Of a stretch of DNA of 20,653 nucleotides, positions 1-10,027 are shown one piece after another. Source of the DNA: Rhodocollybia butyracea (lineage: Eukaryota; Basidiomycota; Agaricomycetes; Agaricales; Omphalotaceae); the NCBI GenBank assembly GCA_015501585.1, contig JADNRY010000957.1:1-20653 (forward strand). The letters run 5' to 3'. How positions within the stretch are numbered: position 1 is the first letter of the stretch; every line of letters begins with the position of its first letter. The position numbers and the translations under genes are program-made. The notes beneath the pieces are model-generated. The model was not told where the DNA came from and searched no databases. It worked only from the letters and a program-made list of their open reading frames with translations.

Positions 1-596
1 CCAGTTGGAGGAACGAAGTACAGCAAACAGTGCACCCTATTATCGCGGAATCGCGGATTACGCTTGATACGCGATTGTTCGGCGAGGATATCGTCGTATT
101 GGCGCTCCAGATACGTAACTATCTCTTGGAAGCTAGAACGAAAGCAAAGAGTCAGAGACGTAAGGAGTAAACCATAATTTTTTTTAGCCCACTTACGCGA
201 GGTCGTTATCCACACTATCCCCAAACCCAGGAGTATCGACAATTGTAAGACTTATCCTGAGTCCATCTTCTTCGATATCTGGTCAAACAAAGATGCGCCT
301 TAGTCAGGAGCCAATTGGAGCCTCAAGGAAGACGACGCACCAACGTTCACTGGCTTGATCGAAACACCCGTTTCAACAACGGCACTTTCTGGATTATCGC
401 ATTCTTTGTGTGGAAGAACTTGCGATTCACAGAGAGTATTGACGAATGTGGTCCGACCAGTTCCAGAGGCTCCTGCACGAGAAATTCCGTTGGAATTCAT
501 CAGCAATTTAATATGGTTTGCATACCAACGACCATAACAGTGAAACTGGACACCCTTGGCCTTGCTTCTACGTCTTTTGGCAATGTTAGAAGGCAT
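1..596 (-). CDS. Septin, Cdc11-type, 5' part (partial, apparent frameshift)
   Basis: Septins are GTP-binding proteins that polymerise into filaments at the bud neck, septum and cell cortex; Cdc11-type members sit at the end of the yeast rod. Exons read on the minus strand: 596-526, 472-341, 278-197 and 132-1 (running off the window), with introns of 53, 62 and 64 bp (GTATGC..CAG, GTGCGT..CAG, GTAAGT..TAG). The start ATG at 596 gives MPSNIAKRRRSKAKGVQF. The P-loop reads GASGTGRTTFVNTLC, with Arg instead of Lys as in yeast Cdc11. The G3 motif DTPGFGD and the stretches DNDLAFQEIVTYLERQYD and RNPRFRDNRVH are clear. Odd point: after GVQF the conserved TVMVVG is readable only if one base (542) is skipped, so exon 1 has an apparent +1 insertion. 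This could be a real mutation or a sequencing error. The G4 motif and C-terminal coiled coil lie outside the window. Confidence 0.9.
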
Positions 597-813
597 ATTG
601 TGGTTAAGGATTGTGAAGACTGAGTCTGGCAGGTGGTGGTTGGGATATACGAAGGTTTCGCAGTTTCGATTGGAATCTATTGACACGTGCTAGGTACTTG
701 GGCGCTAAGGTACTAATTGACAGAAGATTCCGAGTCGGCAGTAGTGCAAGTAGTCTAGGAAGCCAGCGAAAAAGTTCGTTGATAAGTGGGAAGCCTGACA
801 AAAATATGATATT

Positions 814-1083
814 GTGATCGACTTAAATTCTGTTACGGTACTTTACGGTACTATGGCCGAGGACTCCGAGGACTACGAGTCGCGATTGAAAACGCTGGCT
901 AAAAGTCAGTTTCACCATAGTGGGCCCGATGTGGACTGCATTATATTCTGTTTCCACGCACCACCGAGTGAAAAAACACGGGGAACAATCGGACTGTCCA
1001 AACTTTACTATTCCATAGCCATCACCTTGACAACCAATGAAGCAAGGATACTGGTTTTAGCGTGCTCTGAGCTGCTCTGCTAG
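814..1083 (+). CDS. Hypothetical open reading frame, 89 codons
   Basis: I do not recognise this protein. The frame is open from an ATG at 814 to TAG at 1081-1083. The middle part (GPDVDCIIFCFHAP) has the look of a buried beta-strand followed by a loop, and faintly resembles the strand after the G3 motif in fungal P-loop GTPases, but no P-loop is present. It lies divergently upstream of the septin. No intron borders were found that would extend it. It may be a fragment of a lost gene or a chance ORF. Confidence 0.18.
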   Translation: MIDLNSVTVLYGTMAEDSEDYESRLKTLAKSQFHHSGPDVDCIIFCFHAPPSEKTRGTIGLSKLYYSIAITLTTNEARILVLACSELLC

Positions 1084-1460
1084 CTTGAAATGCTTTGGAT
1101 ACTCCGGAGTGCAGTTCATTCCTCAACCCAGGTTTTGCAGATTAGTGTAGCCTACACTAAGTACTACTTTGGATTCTGGAAAGCAAGTTAGAACGGGAAA
1201 TTTGTCTCAGCCGATTATACACAAAAATAGTTTTGAGCTGATACAGTCGGCAATGAGGGTCTGTACAAAGTACATAACCATTATACCGGATTTCATCAGT
1301 AAGCCAGAGTCTATATCTCGAGATGTAATACTGGCGGTAGGTATCGGGGAGCTCCGTAACCGCAAGGGAGTCAGCCAGCTCCGATACTAGTCCTCCCCCA
1401 TCCCAAAGCTCGATTCGGGTCGGGGTGCATCTGCGGCCGTAGGGAGATGTTTGGTAGTAA

Positions 1461-1918
1461 TTACAAACTGCGAGTGCATGGCGGACGAGGTCCGAATACG
1501 CTGCCGGACTGCAACAGTCTTCGCGAGAGTCCGATGTAGAGGGTCTCAGGTAATACTCTTATGCCTTTCCCATCATAAACTATCATGAGAGGCTTAGAAT
1601 CGTCGCGCAATACTAGTTGCTGAAGAACAAAGGAAGTAGCCGCAAAAGTAAGCACGTGACCCTGTCAGCGCCCGCCGCTGCGCCACATACTTTCTGTTTC
1701 CAGAACCATCGTTACTTACCTCCTAGTAATGGCCTAGAGAAGAACTCCACTTTTTTCACCTCAAAATACAGGTCTGTGTGTCCTGAGGATCAATATTTTT
1801 CTGGCAGAACAGCATTATACAGACTTTGTCGGTGTGCGGGTGTGGGGCCACAGACCAGGAGAGGTTGGACGTCTGGACCTTCATTATTCAATAAATCATA
1901 TATCTGGTACGCGCCATA
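1461..1918 (-). pseudogene. Possible unidentified coding remnant, two stretches
   Basis: Two minus-strand stretches look protein-like. About 1918-1730 reads QIYDLLNNEGPDVQPLL and then GHTDLYFEVKKVEF, with one stop between them. A further open frame at 1655-1461 contains RDDSKPLMIVYDGKG. A GTAAGT sits between them near 1728, but the obvious acceptors do not join the frames cleanly. I cannot assign a family. It may be a broken exon pair of a gene near the terpene synthase, or chance. Confidence 0.2.
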
Positions 1919-3161
1919 ACACTGTCTCCAATTATTCTGTTAACTCTGCCAAAGTGCGGCGCGATATCGCAGAACTTTTCTCCAACAAATACCTACCTCA
2001 GCCAGAAACGCTCAAAGCTACGATTGAACTCACACATAATCAGCCTGATCTTGTCAGTCAGCGACTATATCTCGACGTACAACCTTTCTCTGTCCCAATA
2101 CTCTCAACTCTTCTTCTATAGCGTTTTCCTATCCGGTCGTATAGCACGCTAATTGCTAGCAAGAGCATAGAAGCCAGATGGCATCCGATCTATCTCCACA
2201 ACCCCATAAATTCACCTCTCGAAGATTTGAACATCCCTACGCCGACCTCTCACAGTTTACTCTCACAGTTTATGCTCAACGCTCTTCAAACCTCAGTTAT
2301 GACTCCGAGTCAGATTCAGGCGTTGCAATGTCATCTACCACATCACTCTATATATATCATGGACACCTCTGATGAGAGTTTTGGACGCGTCTGAAGCTGA
2401 AAATCTCACCGAGCAAGTTGATCTTTCACAAAGTTTTCCAAGTGGCCTGAGAATGGGAGAATGGACAATGAGAGGGTTGAAAATCCTAACAACGGCACTT
2501 GTCTTTGATCGAAAGTCTCGGGATCGGGATGGGGTAGTACTCGTTTAGCTTCAGACCATGTTGAACCTTAGACGGTGGCTGACTTTCATTTTCTTACCAG
2601 CGCAAATCTGATAATTTCCATCCGTTACTGTAGCCCCAGACGTTAACCGCGCTCCAGAAGCGCACGGACCGCCCTACGCATAAACAAAGTCTGTCAAGTC
2701 GGAGGATTGGCCGCGACGCAGCATCCACGGGCGAATATCGAATGTGAGCATAGCTGGGACAAAATACCGCACCTACGGTATAGCTGCATCAGGAGAAGCA
2801 GTTCTATAAATCATACATTCGCACCTCTAGCCACTCAGAAACAACGAACGAAGATTCTAGCAGTACTTTACGGCTCACTTGAAAACCGTAGCACCCGGTG
2901 CTCCATCAACATCAACATGGAAGGTCAAGGCAAGCTCAAGCCCAAGCCAATTTTTTATTTTCACTTGCTCATTACATACCATTCATCTTTGCACAATTTA
3001 TATCTATTATCACACAATCTAGCTATTAGCTTTATTCGAGCGCCTGGCTCTTTGGATCATATTCGGCGTTTACTCTAGTTGAAGGGTATATACAAGGTAA
3101 AGGAAAAGCTCTCAGGCGTCTGATCATAACAAGAACGCTACCATTATTCTGTGCCAGACCT
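1919..3161. other. No assignable gene
   Basis: This stretch between the possible remnant and the terpene synthase holds only short open frames (for example 1834-2121, 2178-2372 and 2707-3078 on the plus strand) without recognisable domains, convincing intron borders or repeats shared with the rest of the window. AT-rich, pyrimidine-rich patches near 2940-3020 look non-coding. Confidence 0.5.
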
Positions 3162-4271
3162 TCAGTTTGGTGTAGCAAAATCCTCCTCTGTCTGGGGACG
3201 ACTGTGTCCGGAACAAGTCGCGCACCAAAAACTATATCCTGCCGCAAACAATCCCAGCGCATTTGTATAATTTTTTAGATCCTCTGAAATGTCCTTCCTT
3301 GTATCTATTTCGACATTGAACTTACCTCATTTTCTCCTCTTCATTGACAATTATTCCCTTCAACAATGTCCGAGCTTTTTCGTCTGACAGGTTGTGTTCT
3401 TTCATCAGGATTGGAACCGCGTTTCAAACTCTATCTGTAGACGGTTGGCGTTCCATTTGCCAGGAAAAGTAGTCGTTCGTTAAGCTCGCAATAACCCCAA
3501 CGACGTGCTTGTGTTTTCGGGCTAGCAGTTCTTCTCTTTCGCCCAATTGCAATGGGATTTTCATGGTCCAGCGGATCAGGTTGCACACGAAACTATATCA
3601 TGCGTTGGTTAAGTCCTGTATCAATTCAAGATATGAAGATGGGCTTACTTATAGTCGGAGGTGGTCCTCCTATATGGAATATAGCTTTCGAGGGGTTCAA
3701 ACTCCCCCACAACACTATTTCTGTGGTGAAGAGAGGAGTCCAAAGCTGCAAGTAGCGCCAGGTTCTCCGGATCGGTTTGGTCTGCGAGTTCCAAACGAAT
3801 ATTTCGCAGAAACATTGTCATCCCGCCGACGAGTTGGCCAGCATACTCGTTCTCGTCATATTTCTTATATAGAGCCTGGCGCAAGATGGCATGTTCGATA
3901 CACGCTTCTCCAAGTGGAAGATCTTCCATCGTATCTAGCGCGAGTGGGTCAACTGAAAGCTCTATCGATATAACAACAAGGTATTTACCATCTACGATAC
4001 ACAGGAACTCGATGAACTGGACGGCATATTTGAGTTGTTCCTTTTCCGACATTGGAAGACATAATCCAAAAATATTTCCTGCAGGGTTGTTGTGACGATA
4101 TTCTGCTTTCTTTCTTTCCCTTGCGCCAGGGACTGTGCAGCTTTGGATGGTGGCCCGCAAGGCTTCGTCTATAGTCGACTGTGCATCGAGCTGACAACTT
4201 TTGACAGGAAGTGAGCTGAAATACGAGGTAATGTCAGCGGTGTTGATAGATTGAGCTGTGAACGGAGCCAT
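3162..4271 (-). pseudogene. Class I terpene synthase, broken by one stop and one frameshift
   Basis: Such enzymes cyclise a linear prenyl diphosphate (farnesyl or geranylgeranyl) using Mg2+. Exons: 4271-3989, 3934-3649 and 3592-3162, with introns of 54 and 56 bp (GTAAAT..TAG, GTAAGC..TAG). The Asp-rich motif DDTMED (residues 94-99) is formed exactly across intron 1. The NSE motif NDYFSWQME (229-237) has all Mg-binding residues. Near the N-terminus is HNNPAGNIFGLCLP, and after intron 2 comes LIRWTM. Two lesions follow: TGA at 3426-3424 (codon 246, context DRV-stop-NAV), and an extra T at 3324, after which the family-like reading resumes (KFNVEIDTRKDISEDL.., AAGYSFWCATC) and ends at TGA 3164-3162. 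Without lesions it would be about 332 residues, a normal length for a stand-alone cyclase. The usual RY after the GxxxW segment is GH here. The N-terminal half resembles the cyclase domain of fungal chimeric prenyltransferase-terpene synthases. The product is unknown. Confidence 0.87.
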
Positions 4272-4309
4272 GGTTTGGTTGGTTGAATACAACGGGCGTA
4301 CATGAAACT

Positions 4310-4317
4310 CTTTTATA
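4310..4317 (-). promoter_or_regulatory. TATA box of the terpene synthase
   Basis: TATAAAAG on the minus strand, 38 bases before the ATG at 4271. An upstream in-frame ATG at 4292 is only about 18 bases from this box, too close to be transcribed from it, so the second Met (MAPF..) is preferred as the start. Confidence 0.45.
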
Positions 4318-4780
4318 GCCTCTGTTTGTTGTAAGATATGATATTCCGTTGTGGCTCGATTGGTTCCCTCAGTTTACCATGGAAATTTTGATACTTATTC
4401 ATCTAGACTTCTTCTCCAGAATTCTGCTGCTTGTAGTGATGTGCAACATTCACTCGACGCGTACATTTCGGAGGTTGTCCGTAAGATCTTTCAAATCCTT
4501 GTGGTGGAGCATTATACCTGTAGAGAACGCCCCACTGGCATGGTGCGCATCGATAGAGTTTAAAGGTTCAGGGCAAAATTAATTGGTTCAAGGCAGAGTC
4601 TTCATTCCGTTCCTTGATTGTTTGGCCTAAAGCAGTCCCCTCTAAGAGGTTGCGGCAGTGTCGCGGCCTGTTGAGAAACCCGGCCTGGAACAACCGGCGT
4701 CATACAGACTTTTTCGGACCCGGGGATTTGAAGATTCTGACAAAAGCAATCAAGAATCTCTAGAAACTTCACCAACCGAC
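4318..4780. other. No assignable gene between the terpene synthase and the inverted-repeat element
   Basis: Two overlapping plus-strand frames (4349-4582, 4351-4563) are open; one contains DAYISEVVRKIFQILVVEHY, which looks helical, but I cannot place it. It could be the end of a broken exon on the plus strand or chance. From about 4600 to 4780 nothing is recognised. Confidence 0.35.
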
Positions 4781-5060
4781 ACCTCGACATCACACCTATC
4801 AAAGTATGTAAGCCTGGTAAGATGGGCCCCACATGGCAGGCCCCCTCCCCTGGATTTGCGACTTTCTCTACATTGCGAATAATTCTATGAATAATTCTAG
4901 TTATTATCTATAAGGTAAGAGCCCAGATGGCCCTGTGGAGCCTTGATGTAAGTTAAGTAGATGTAAGCTATACCGAAAGCTCGCATGGCAACGTCCGGCA
5001 GTGCCAGGTCCGAGATATCGGAACAGAGGCTATTGAACCCTGCCCGCCCGCTATCCCGCC
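4781..5060 (+). repeat. Left inverted arm of the 4781-8005 element
   Basis: Reverse complement of 7724-8005. Identity is near-continuous over the outer 180 bases and patchier towards the inner end, where one arm carries short insertions. Confidence 0.75.
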
Positions 5061-7723
5061 TTATCCCGACTTCGCTCCAAGTTTTGTTCAATAATCTATT
5101 TTGCTATTATCCCCGGCATTACAAAGTGTAGAAGCGTCCAATGAAGCTGAATTGGTGACACACCATCTCATATCTGATTTTTGTCAACTCTGTTATCTGC
5201 TCTGAACGTTGATATCATATGCAACTTAAAAGTTCTAGAATAGGCCCATGGGCATTGGCTAAGAGACGAGAGGAAGCCGAAGCTAGAAGGGTTCCGGCAT
5301 CTCAAGGTATATCTCATTGTGCATAGTTCACTTTAACTGTTATCTTGCTGTCTTCGAGAGGCCTCAGTGATGAGCAACCATAGTGAGTGCGATGCAGGAC
5401 TGTACTTATCATTGCACTTATCGTGCATGCGTAAGATTGTAACACATAGTTTCGAGCAGGTTAATTCTTGCATGGTCATTGTAATGTTATTTACTACTAT
5501 CGCTACAAGTGCTGTACTGGTGGTCTACAGGATTACCAAACTTTAATCAGATAGGCATCCGTTGGGCGCCAGGGAATGGAATGTATGAGCGTATCAGGAG
5601 AAAGGGGATGGCAGGAGTGCTTGAGCAGTGGGGCAGCACCACAATGGGGATATATATACATTTTGGTCTCTATGCTTGGGCGGAAACCCCATCCCATGCC
5701 TCTTGCGAATGTTCTTGCACTTATTGAGAGTAGCTATATAAATTTGTTTTGGTATGCCCTGGTGCATTAATGCTATACAAGGTTTTACAACGATAATTTC
5801 TACGATATTAAGCACCTCAGGCAACGGTTCTACCGTACAACAATGTCCACAACTTAGGCTAACTTAGCAGTGGGAATCAAACGAGCGCTTAATAAAGACC
5901 ACCCGCCCAGCCTTGTCGGTGCGCGCCGGTATCCCGCCTTTTGAGCTCCCGAATCATCAGGGCGAGAAAGCGCAGGCACATTATGTCTAGTTAGCCCTTA
6001 TACTCTTACTCTACTCTGCTGTGTAGTTATTTTATTTAATACTTTTGCTGTACTCTCTCTACACTCAAAAAGGTAATAAAATTGGGTGTCCTCTAGAATC
6101 ACTGCTCGAGTGCAGATTAAAGAGAACACAAATCATCAAGAGAGAAATATAACTCCCTTAATTCCGACTTCCAGCCCATGTGGCTTCTTTTGACCTACCT
6201 ACATGAATATTAGTCTTGACATTTAGCAAAATTCGGTCTTTCGGGTGTATTTTTGGGTGAACTATTCAACTTACAGCGAATCTAGCTGTATGCGAGGACT
6301 CCACTCACTCCTATCTGCAATGCCATATGAATTTTATTTTCCTTATATTGTAGAAGTTGGAAAGTGTAGTGAAGACAGCTAGATTCGCAGTGGTACTTTC
6401 ATTTAAGGTTCAAATAATTGTAGCTTAATAATATGGAAATTGATGCCCTATAAAATACATACACAGGCTTGTTACATCTAGTAGAAGATGCCTACCTAGA
6501 AAAAAATAGCCTAAAACTTCTTCAATCAGCTGTACACAATGTTGCATATGTTGAGGTCAAGCATCAGACTGGCGGGCCGCATTCCGTTGCGCCTCTTTAA
6601 GTCGTTTTCATCGAGTTTTCATGCACAAATCCACGCTTAAGAAATCGGTCATGCAGGTAAATAGTCAATAGAATATATTCTGCATGTAGCTACATATTGA
6701 GTCCAAGCTCTTCGAGTATTGAAAACCAAACAAAGCTTCCAACGTTATCACTCCTTGCATACTTTTTCTTCCTCGGCCTCAATATCTCTCCTCCCAAAAT
6801 CGGTGATTAATCCAGCAGCATTAACTCCTAATGAGACTGAATACTACGTTAATGAATAAGCCAAGTTACCGAATGGCAGGCAAACAGTGCAAAAGCCAAA
6901 GTTGAAAGTTCTTGTCAAAGCCCTAGCACTGTTGTCAAAGGGAGCGAAGTCGGACGATAACTTTTGTTTCAGCTTGTGTTGGGTTGGCTAGGAGGTACTG
7001 AGTTAGGTTGCGGCGTTGAAAGCAAAGATGGAAGTGACGTGATGGGGGAAGGAGGGCAGCATGTGAGGAGAGAGGACGGAGTGGATGTTAGACAGCGAGG
7101 AATGAAGGCATGGGAGTGGGTGGACACGTCAAAAAAGATGAATGCATGTCAAACGTAGCGCAACCCATTTCTTGCATTCCCAGGGCGTGAGTATGCAGTA
7201 CAGGTTACGATTCATGTAGCGACAGTGCGAAAAATAGTTTCGAAACACCATGACACTGGTATACCCCCAAAGACTAATCCCAACTTCAAATGCATGCGGC
7301 CACTTTGAATTCCTGGTGCATGAGTACTCATAAGGCTATGGCTGCTTAAGGTAGAAAAAGCCTTCAACGTATGCCCAGCTAGAGAACAAAGAGAAAGAAC
7401 AAATAACTTATCATTCTGCAGCTTCAGCTTGAATCTCCTGCAGGGCGACATTGAGGTTGGGCAGCAACTAGTGTGATTTATCTCGGGCACTCTAACTTTG
7501 TGGCCAGTGGTTTCAGTTACCAATGTAAATGGAGTTACAATCACTGTCAAAGCAGCCACAACGGAAGAAACATTTGGATGCTGGGAAGCCCCATAACCAA
7601 AAAGTTTGGGTTAACAGCGGAGCTGCTTAGCACTTACATTGTAATGTCTTATTTGAACGCATGTCTTTATAAAAATTGCATGATAAGAAGGCGCAGCAAG
7701 TAAGAAATTAGGTTGAGATAGAG
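5061..7723. other. Interior of the inverted-arm element, no gene recognised
   Basis: Only short open frames occur. A stretch near 5248-5310 reads ALAKRREEAEARRVPASQ followed by a GTATAT donor-like site, and 5540-5640 reads RWAPGNGMYERIRRKG; both look protein-like but cannot be assigned and lack continuing exons. Around 6960-7150 the sequence is strongly purine-rich. No transposase signature (DDE/D triad, zinc-finger cluster) was identified. Confidence 0.45.
6276..6388. repeat. Inverted repeat with 14-bp perfect arms
   Basis: GCGAATCTAGCTGT at 6276-6289 is the exact reverse complement of 6375-6388, with an 85-base AT-rich loop. It could be the terminal repeat of a miniature element or a local hairpin. 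Flanking duplications are not obvious. Confidence 0.5.
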
Positions 7724-8005
7724 GGCGGGACGACGGGCGGGCAGTGTCCAGTGTTCTGTGTTCTGTTCCGATATCTCGGACTTGGCAATGGACGCAGTTA
7801 CTGCAGGTTACTGCCGGCCCTGGGATGTCATGTGAGTTTTCGATAGCTTACATCAAGGCTCCACGGGCCATCTGGGCTCTTACCTTATAGATAATAACTA
7901 GAATTATTCGCAATGTAGAGAAAGTCGCAAATCCAGGGGAGGGGGCCTGCCATGTGGGGCCCATCTTACCAGGCTTACATAGTTTGATAGGTGTGATGTT
8001 GAGGT
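7724..8005 (-). repeat. Right inverted arm of the 4781-8005 element
   Basis: Partner of 4781-5060. The outer end reads GGTGTGATGTTGAGGT on the plus strand. An insertion of about 20 bases relative to the left arm lies near 7795-7815, around ACTGCAGGTTACTGCCGG. Confidence 0.75.
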
Positions 8006-8165
8006 CATCAGCAATTTCACACAAATGTAAACGGTATAATTGTATACTCGGCGTAATCAAAATGCCAAATCATACCCCATCATACCGCCCTGAGAGTCAT
8101 TTTCAATATACTCTGGGTATAATTGTCATACCTGATTATACTGGATTATACGCTATTATGCATAT
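8006..8165 (+). repeat. Heptamer-rich repeat family, copy 1
   Basis: Begins CATCAGCAATTTC and continues with CACAAATGTAAACGGTATAATTG, then a run of GTATAAT/GATTATAC words. The same opening is found at 15006 on the plus strand and, inverted, at 13335, 9259 and 16601. It lies directly against the outer end of the 4781-8005 element. Confidence 0.7.
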
Positions 8166-8954
8166 CCATGTCGGGTGGCCTTGCTCACTGCAGCAACTAC
8201 TTTTGAATATAAAATTTGTCAAGCCAATGAAGCCAAAGTTGTAGTACTGCAAAACATTATTATCCGAAGCACGTAACCCAAGGCGGGTGGTCCAAGAAGT
8301 GCGCGGAAGCACAGGCGCAGAAAAAAAAAGCTTGAGTCAAGCGGCCGGCATTTGGAGATCTCGTGACAGCTGTACAGTTCAGCTGAATTATATCTCACGA
8401 CTTGATTGTCGAATACATTTGTGCTTTTTCCTCTGTTGATTTTCCTGTCAAATTTTCTTTCTCAAGTCACTCAAAATCTCAAGACTTAGGTCAAACTCAA
8501 GCACTAATCAATCCTCTCTTTAAATTTATGCAAGTTGTAAGAACAAACGGAACCTTTGTGCAAGATGTCGAGCAAACTGAACCGCAAATGCTAGGAAACG
8601 CTGGCAACGCAAGTCACAAAGGAACACTTATGACAAGGGATGATCCAATGGCCAACAGCATCAAGCATCTCCAACGACTCTAACTTGTTTTCCTCTCATT
8701 TTTTTTCGGTGTGTGTTGGAATCTTACTTTACTTCTCGTTTACTTACTCGTCACTTTTTTTTTAGAATTCAGCCTATCGGCCTCTTTTTTTTACCTCATA
8801 CATCTCTCGCAAATCAAACTTGGAATTCACCCTATCAAGGCGGCAGTAGTAATGCAATGGTGGTTGCAGCAGGGAATCTTTGGGAATGCACAGATCTTTG
8901 AGGGTAGAGAATGACTCGTTCGTTGTTTATGTTGTATGTACCACTGCTAGTTAG
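8166..8954. other. Non-repeat stretch with a weak open frame
   Basis: The plus-strand frame 8402-8683 (93 codons) is open but has no recognised domain, and is bordered by pyrimidine-rich DNA (runs of T near 8699 and 8753). Two similar words, GAATTCAGCCTATCGG and GAATTCACCCTATCAAGG, occur about 58 bases apart near 8765 and 8823. Nothing else is supported. Confidence 0.35.
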
Positions 8955-9014
8955 AGTTATTAGTCGTGTACAGGATGGAATATACATATTTCATTGTTAC
9001 CCATTCTTCGTGAC

Positions 9015-9259
9015 CATCTAATCTGGTATAATTGAGCGTGTAGAGGGTGTATAATCTGTATAATCTGTATAAAGCGCCATATAATGGGCCAGACCCCCGA
9101 GCATAAACAGCGCATAAACGCGTATAATCCGGCATTTCCATTATGCACTCGGGGGTCTATACATACCGGATAATACCTTCCGAGATTTGTATAATCAGGC
9201 GTGATCGGCATGTATACATGCCAATCATACCCGATCACGATCATGGAGAAATGCTGATG
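9015..9259 (-). repeat. Heptamer-rich repeat family, copy 2 (with GC hairpin)
   Basis: Read on the minus strand it begins CATCAGCATTTCTCC at 9259, then GTGATCGGGTATGATTGGCAT, then repeated GATTATAC/TTTATAC words down to about 9015. It contains an inverted repeat: AGACCCCCGAGCATAA at 9091-9106 pairs with 9141-9158 (two extra bases in one arm). Confidence 0.7.
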
Positions 9260-9299
9260 CATGCCACCAATCAGTAAAGCTCCGTTAATGCAATTACCA

Positions 9300-9568
9300 T
9301 GTGGCGGAATTAAACGCCGCTGATCATAAGTAATCATGTCCGAGCACGAATAAGGACTCGGAATTACAATAAAAGGAGTTTACCCGTTGAATTCCAATTA
9401 AAATAAATGCTAGAAGCGAGAAAACACCGAGAAAGCTCTATAATACAATGAGCTCATATAAAAGAGAGGAGACAACTCTCGAAGAAGCAAGCACCCGCCC
9501 CAGGAGGTATACAGCTCATTGCCCGAGTTTGTGTGACAGGGATCGCTTCGGCACCTAGCAGAGTAACA
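9300..9568 (+). mobile_element. Possible solo LTR or LTR-retrotransposon remnant
   Basis: The stretch opens with TGTGGCGG and can be closed at GAGTAACA, giving TG..CA ends. It has AATAAA-like words near 9368 and 9401 and a TATA-like CATATAAAAG at 9456, an LTR-like layout. Against this, no second LTR, no 5-bp target duplication (TACCA against AGTAA) and no convincing tRNA primer site are visible. Plausible but unproven. Confidence 0.3.
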
Positions 9569-9679
9569 AGTAATTGACAACTGGATAGAACCAGTTGAAA
9601 GGACTTGTGATTTGAATAGAAGAATAGCAGCAGAAACAGAATAGCATTTGAAAGACTTGTACTATTAACTACAGAAAGC

Positions 9680-9757
9680 ACAGTAAAGTTATTGGACAGA
9701 TAAGTAAAGTTATTCAGTTCAGCAGAAAGTAAAGTTATTGAAGTAAAGTTATTGCAC
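9680..9757 (+). repeat. Four spaced copies of AGTAAAGTTATT
   Basis: The 12-base word occurs four times between 9680 and 9757 with irregular spacing of roughly 13-26 bases. Irregular spacing argues against a simple microsatellite and fits leader or regulatory DNA of an element. Function unknown. Confidence 0.55.
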
Positions 9758-10027
9758 CCAAGATTCTGTGGAACTTAGCAGATAAAACCTATACCTCGCA
9801 CTTCAAACCCCTAAAAGCAGTTGTACTTTGATTTTTATATCTTCTTGCACCCTCCAAACTTTGTGTTTGATTTTAAGTGTGTTTGTGTTGGTGTGTTTTT
9901 GAGCTATTCTTACACTCACTTTTGTGTGCACCCCTAAGTCAGCATATCAACAAGTGCATCAGGTATATCTAGAGGGACAAAATAAACACTTACATTCTTT
10001 TGAGGGAGTGACAAGAATGGCTGACAT

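Larger units (their letters stand above)
4781..8005. mobile_element. 3.2 kb element with long inverted arms, no transposase seen
   Basis: The left arm 4781-5060 and right arm 7724-8005 are imperfect reverse complements. Shared landmarks are ACCTCRACATCACACCTATC at the outer end, GTAAGCCTGGTAAGATGGG, CCCCTGGATTTGCGACTTTC, AGCCTTGATGTAAG, CCGAGATATCGGAACAGA, and TGCCCGCCCG at the inner end. The 2.66 kb interior has no recognisable transposase. No clear target duplication flanks the outer ends (CCGAC on the left, CATCAG on the right). The right end directly abuts a copy of the heptamer-rich repeat family. The arms have drifted by point changes and small indels, so this is not a recent insertion. 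Confidence 0.65.

Noticed and set aside
300..686. Reading 300-686 minus as one continuous 128-residue protein.
   Set aside because: It runs through two introns; splicing at GTATGC/CAG and GTGCGT/CAG gives clear septin motifs, and MPSN at 596 is the better start.
1338..1388. Small hairpin GTATCGG..CCGATAC.
   Set aside because: Short stem, no flanking context, expected by chance in a window of this size.
3032..3262. Minus-strand 76-codon open frame.
   Set aside because: It overlaps the C-terminal part of the terpene synthase in another frame; the synthase frame has the GYSFW motif.
3288..3326. A GTAAGT..TTTCAG intron after NEEEKM in the terpene synthase.
   Set aside because: The borders look good, but the joined frame soon meets a stop, whereas skipping one T gives an uninterrupted family-like reading through the same bases.
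8006..8165. Helitron end.
   Set aside because: The bases before CATCAGCA vary between copies (TA, TG, GT), and no consistent 5' TC or 3' CTRR with hairpin could be set.
7954..8244. Plus-strand frame sharing MGPILPGLHxLIGVM with 4832-4602 minus.
   Set aside because: The similarity is explained by the inverted arms of the 4781-8005 element and ends where the arms end, so it is not a conserved gene.
9015..9259. CRISPR-like or tandem microsatellite array in the TATAATC-rich stretches.
   Set aside because: The words have irregular spacing and no constant spacer length, and occur inside a dispersed family with a fixed start; eukaryotic context.
9300..9568. A full LTR retrotransposon.
   Set aside because: No gag, protease, reverse transcriptase or integrase reading was found on either side, and no second LTR; only a possible solo LTR is listed.
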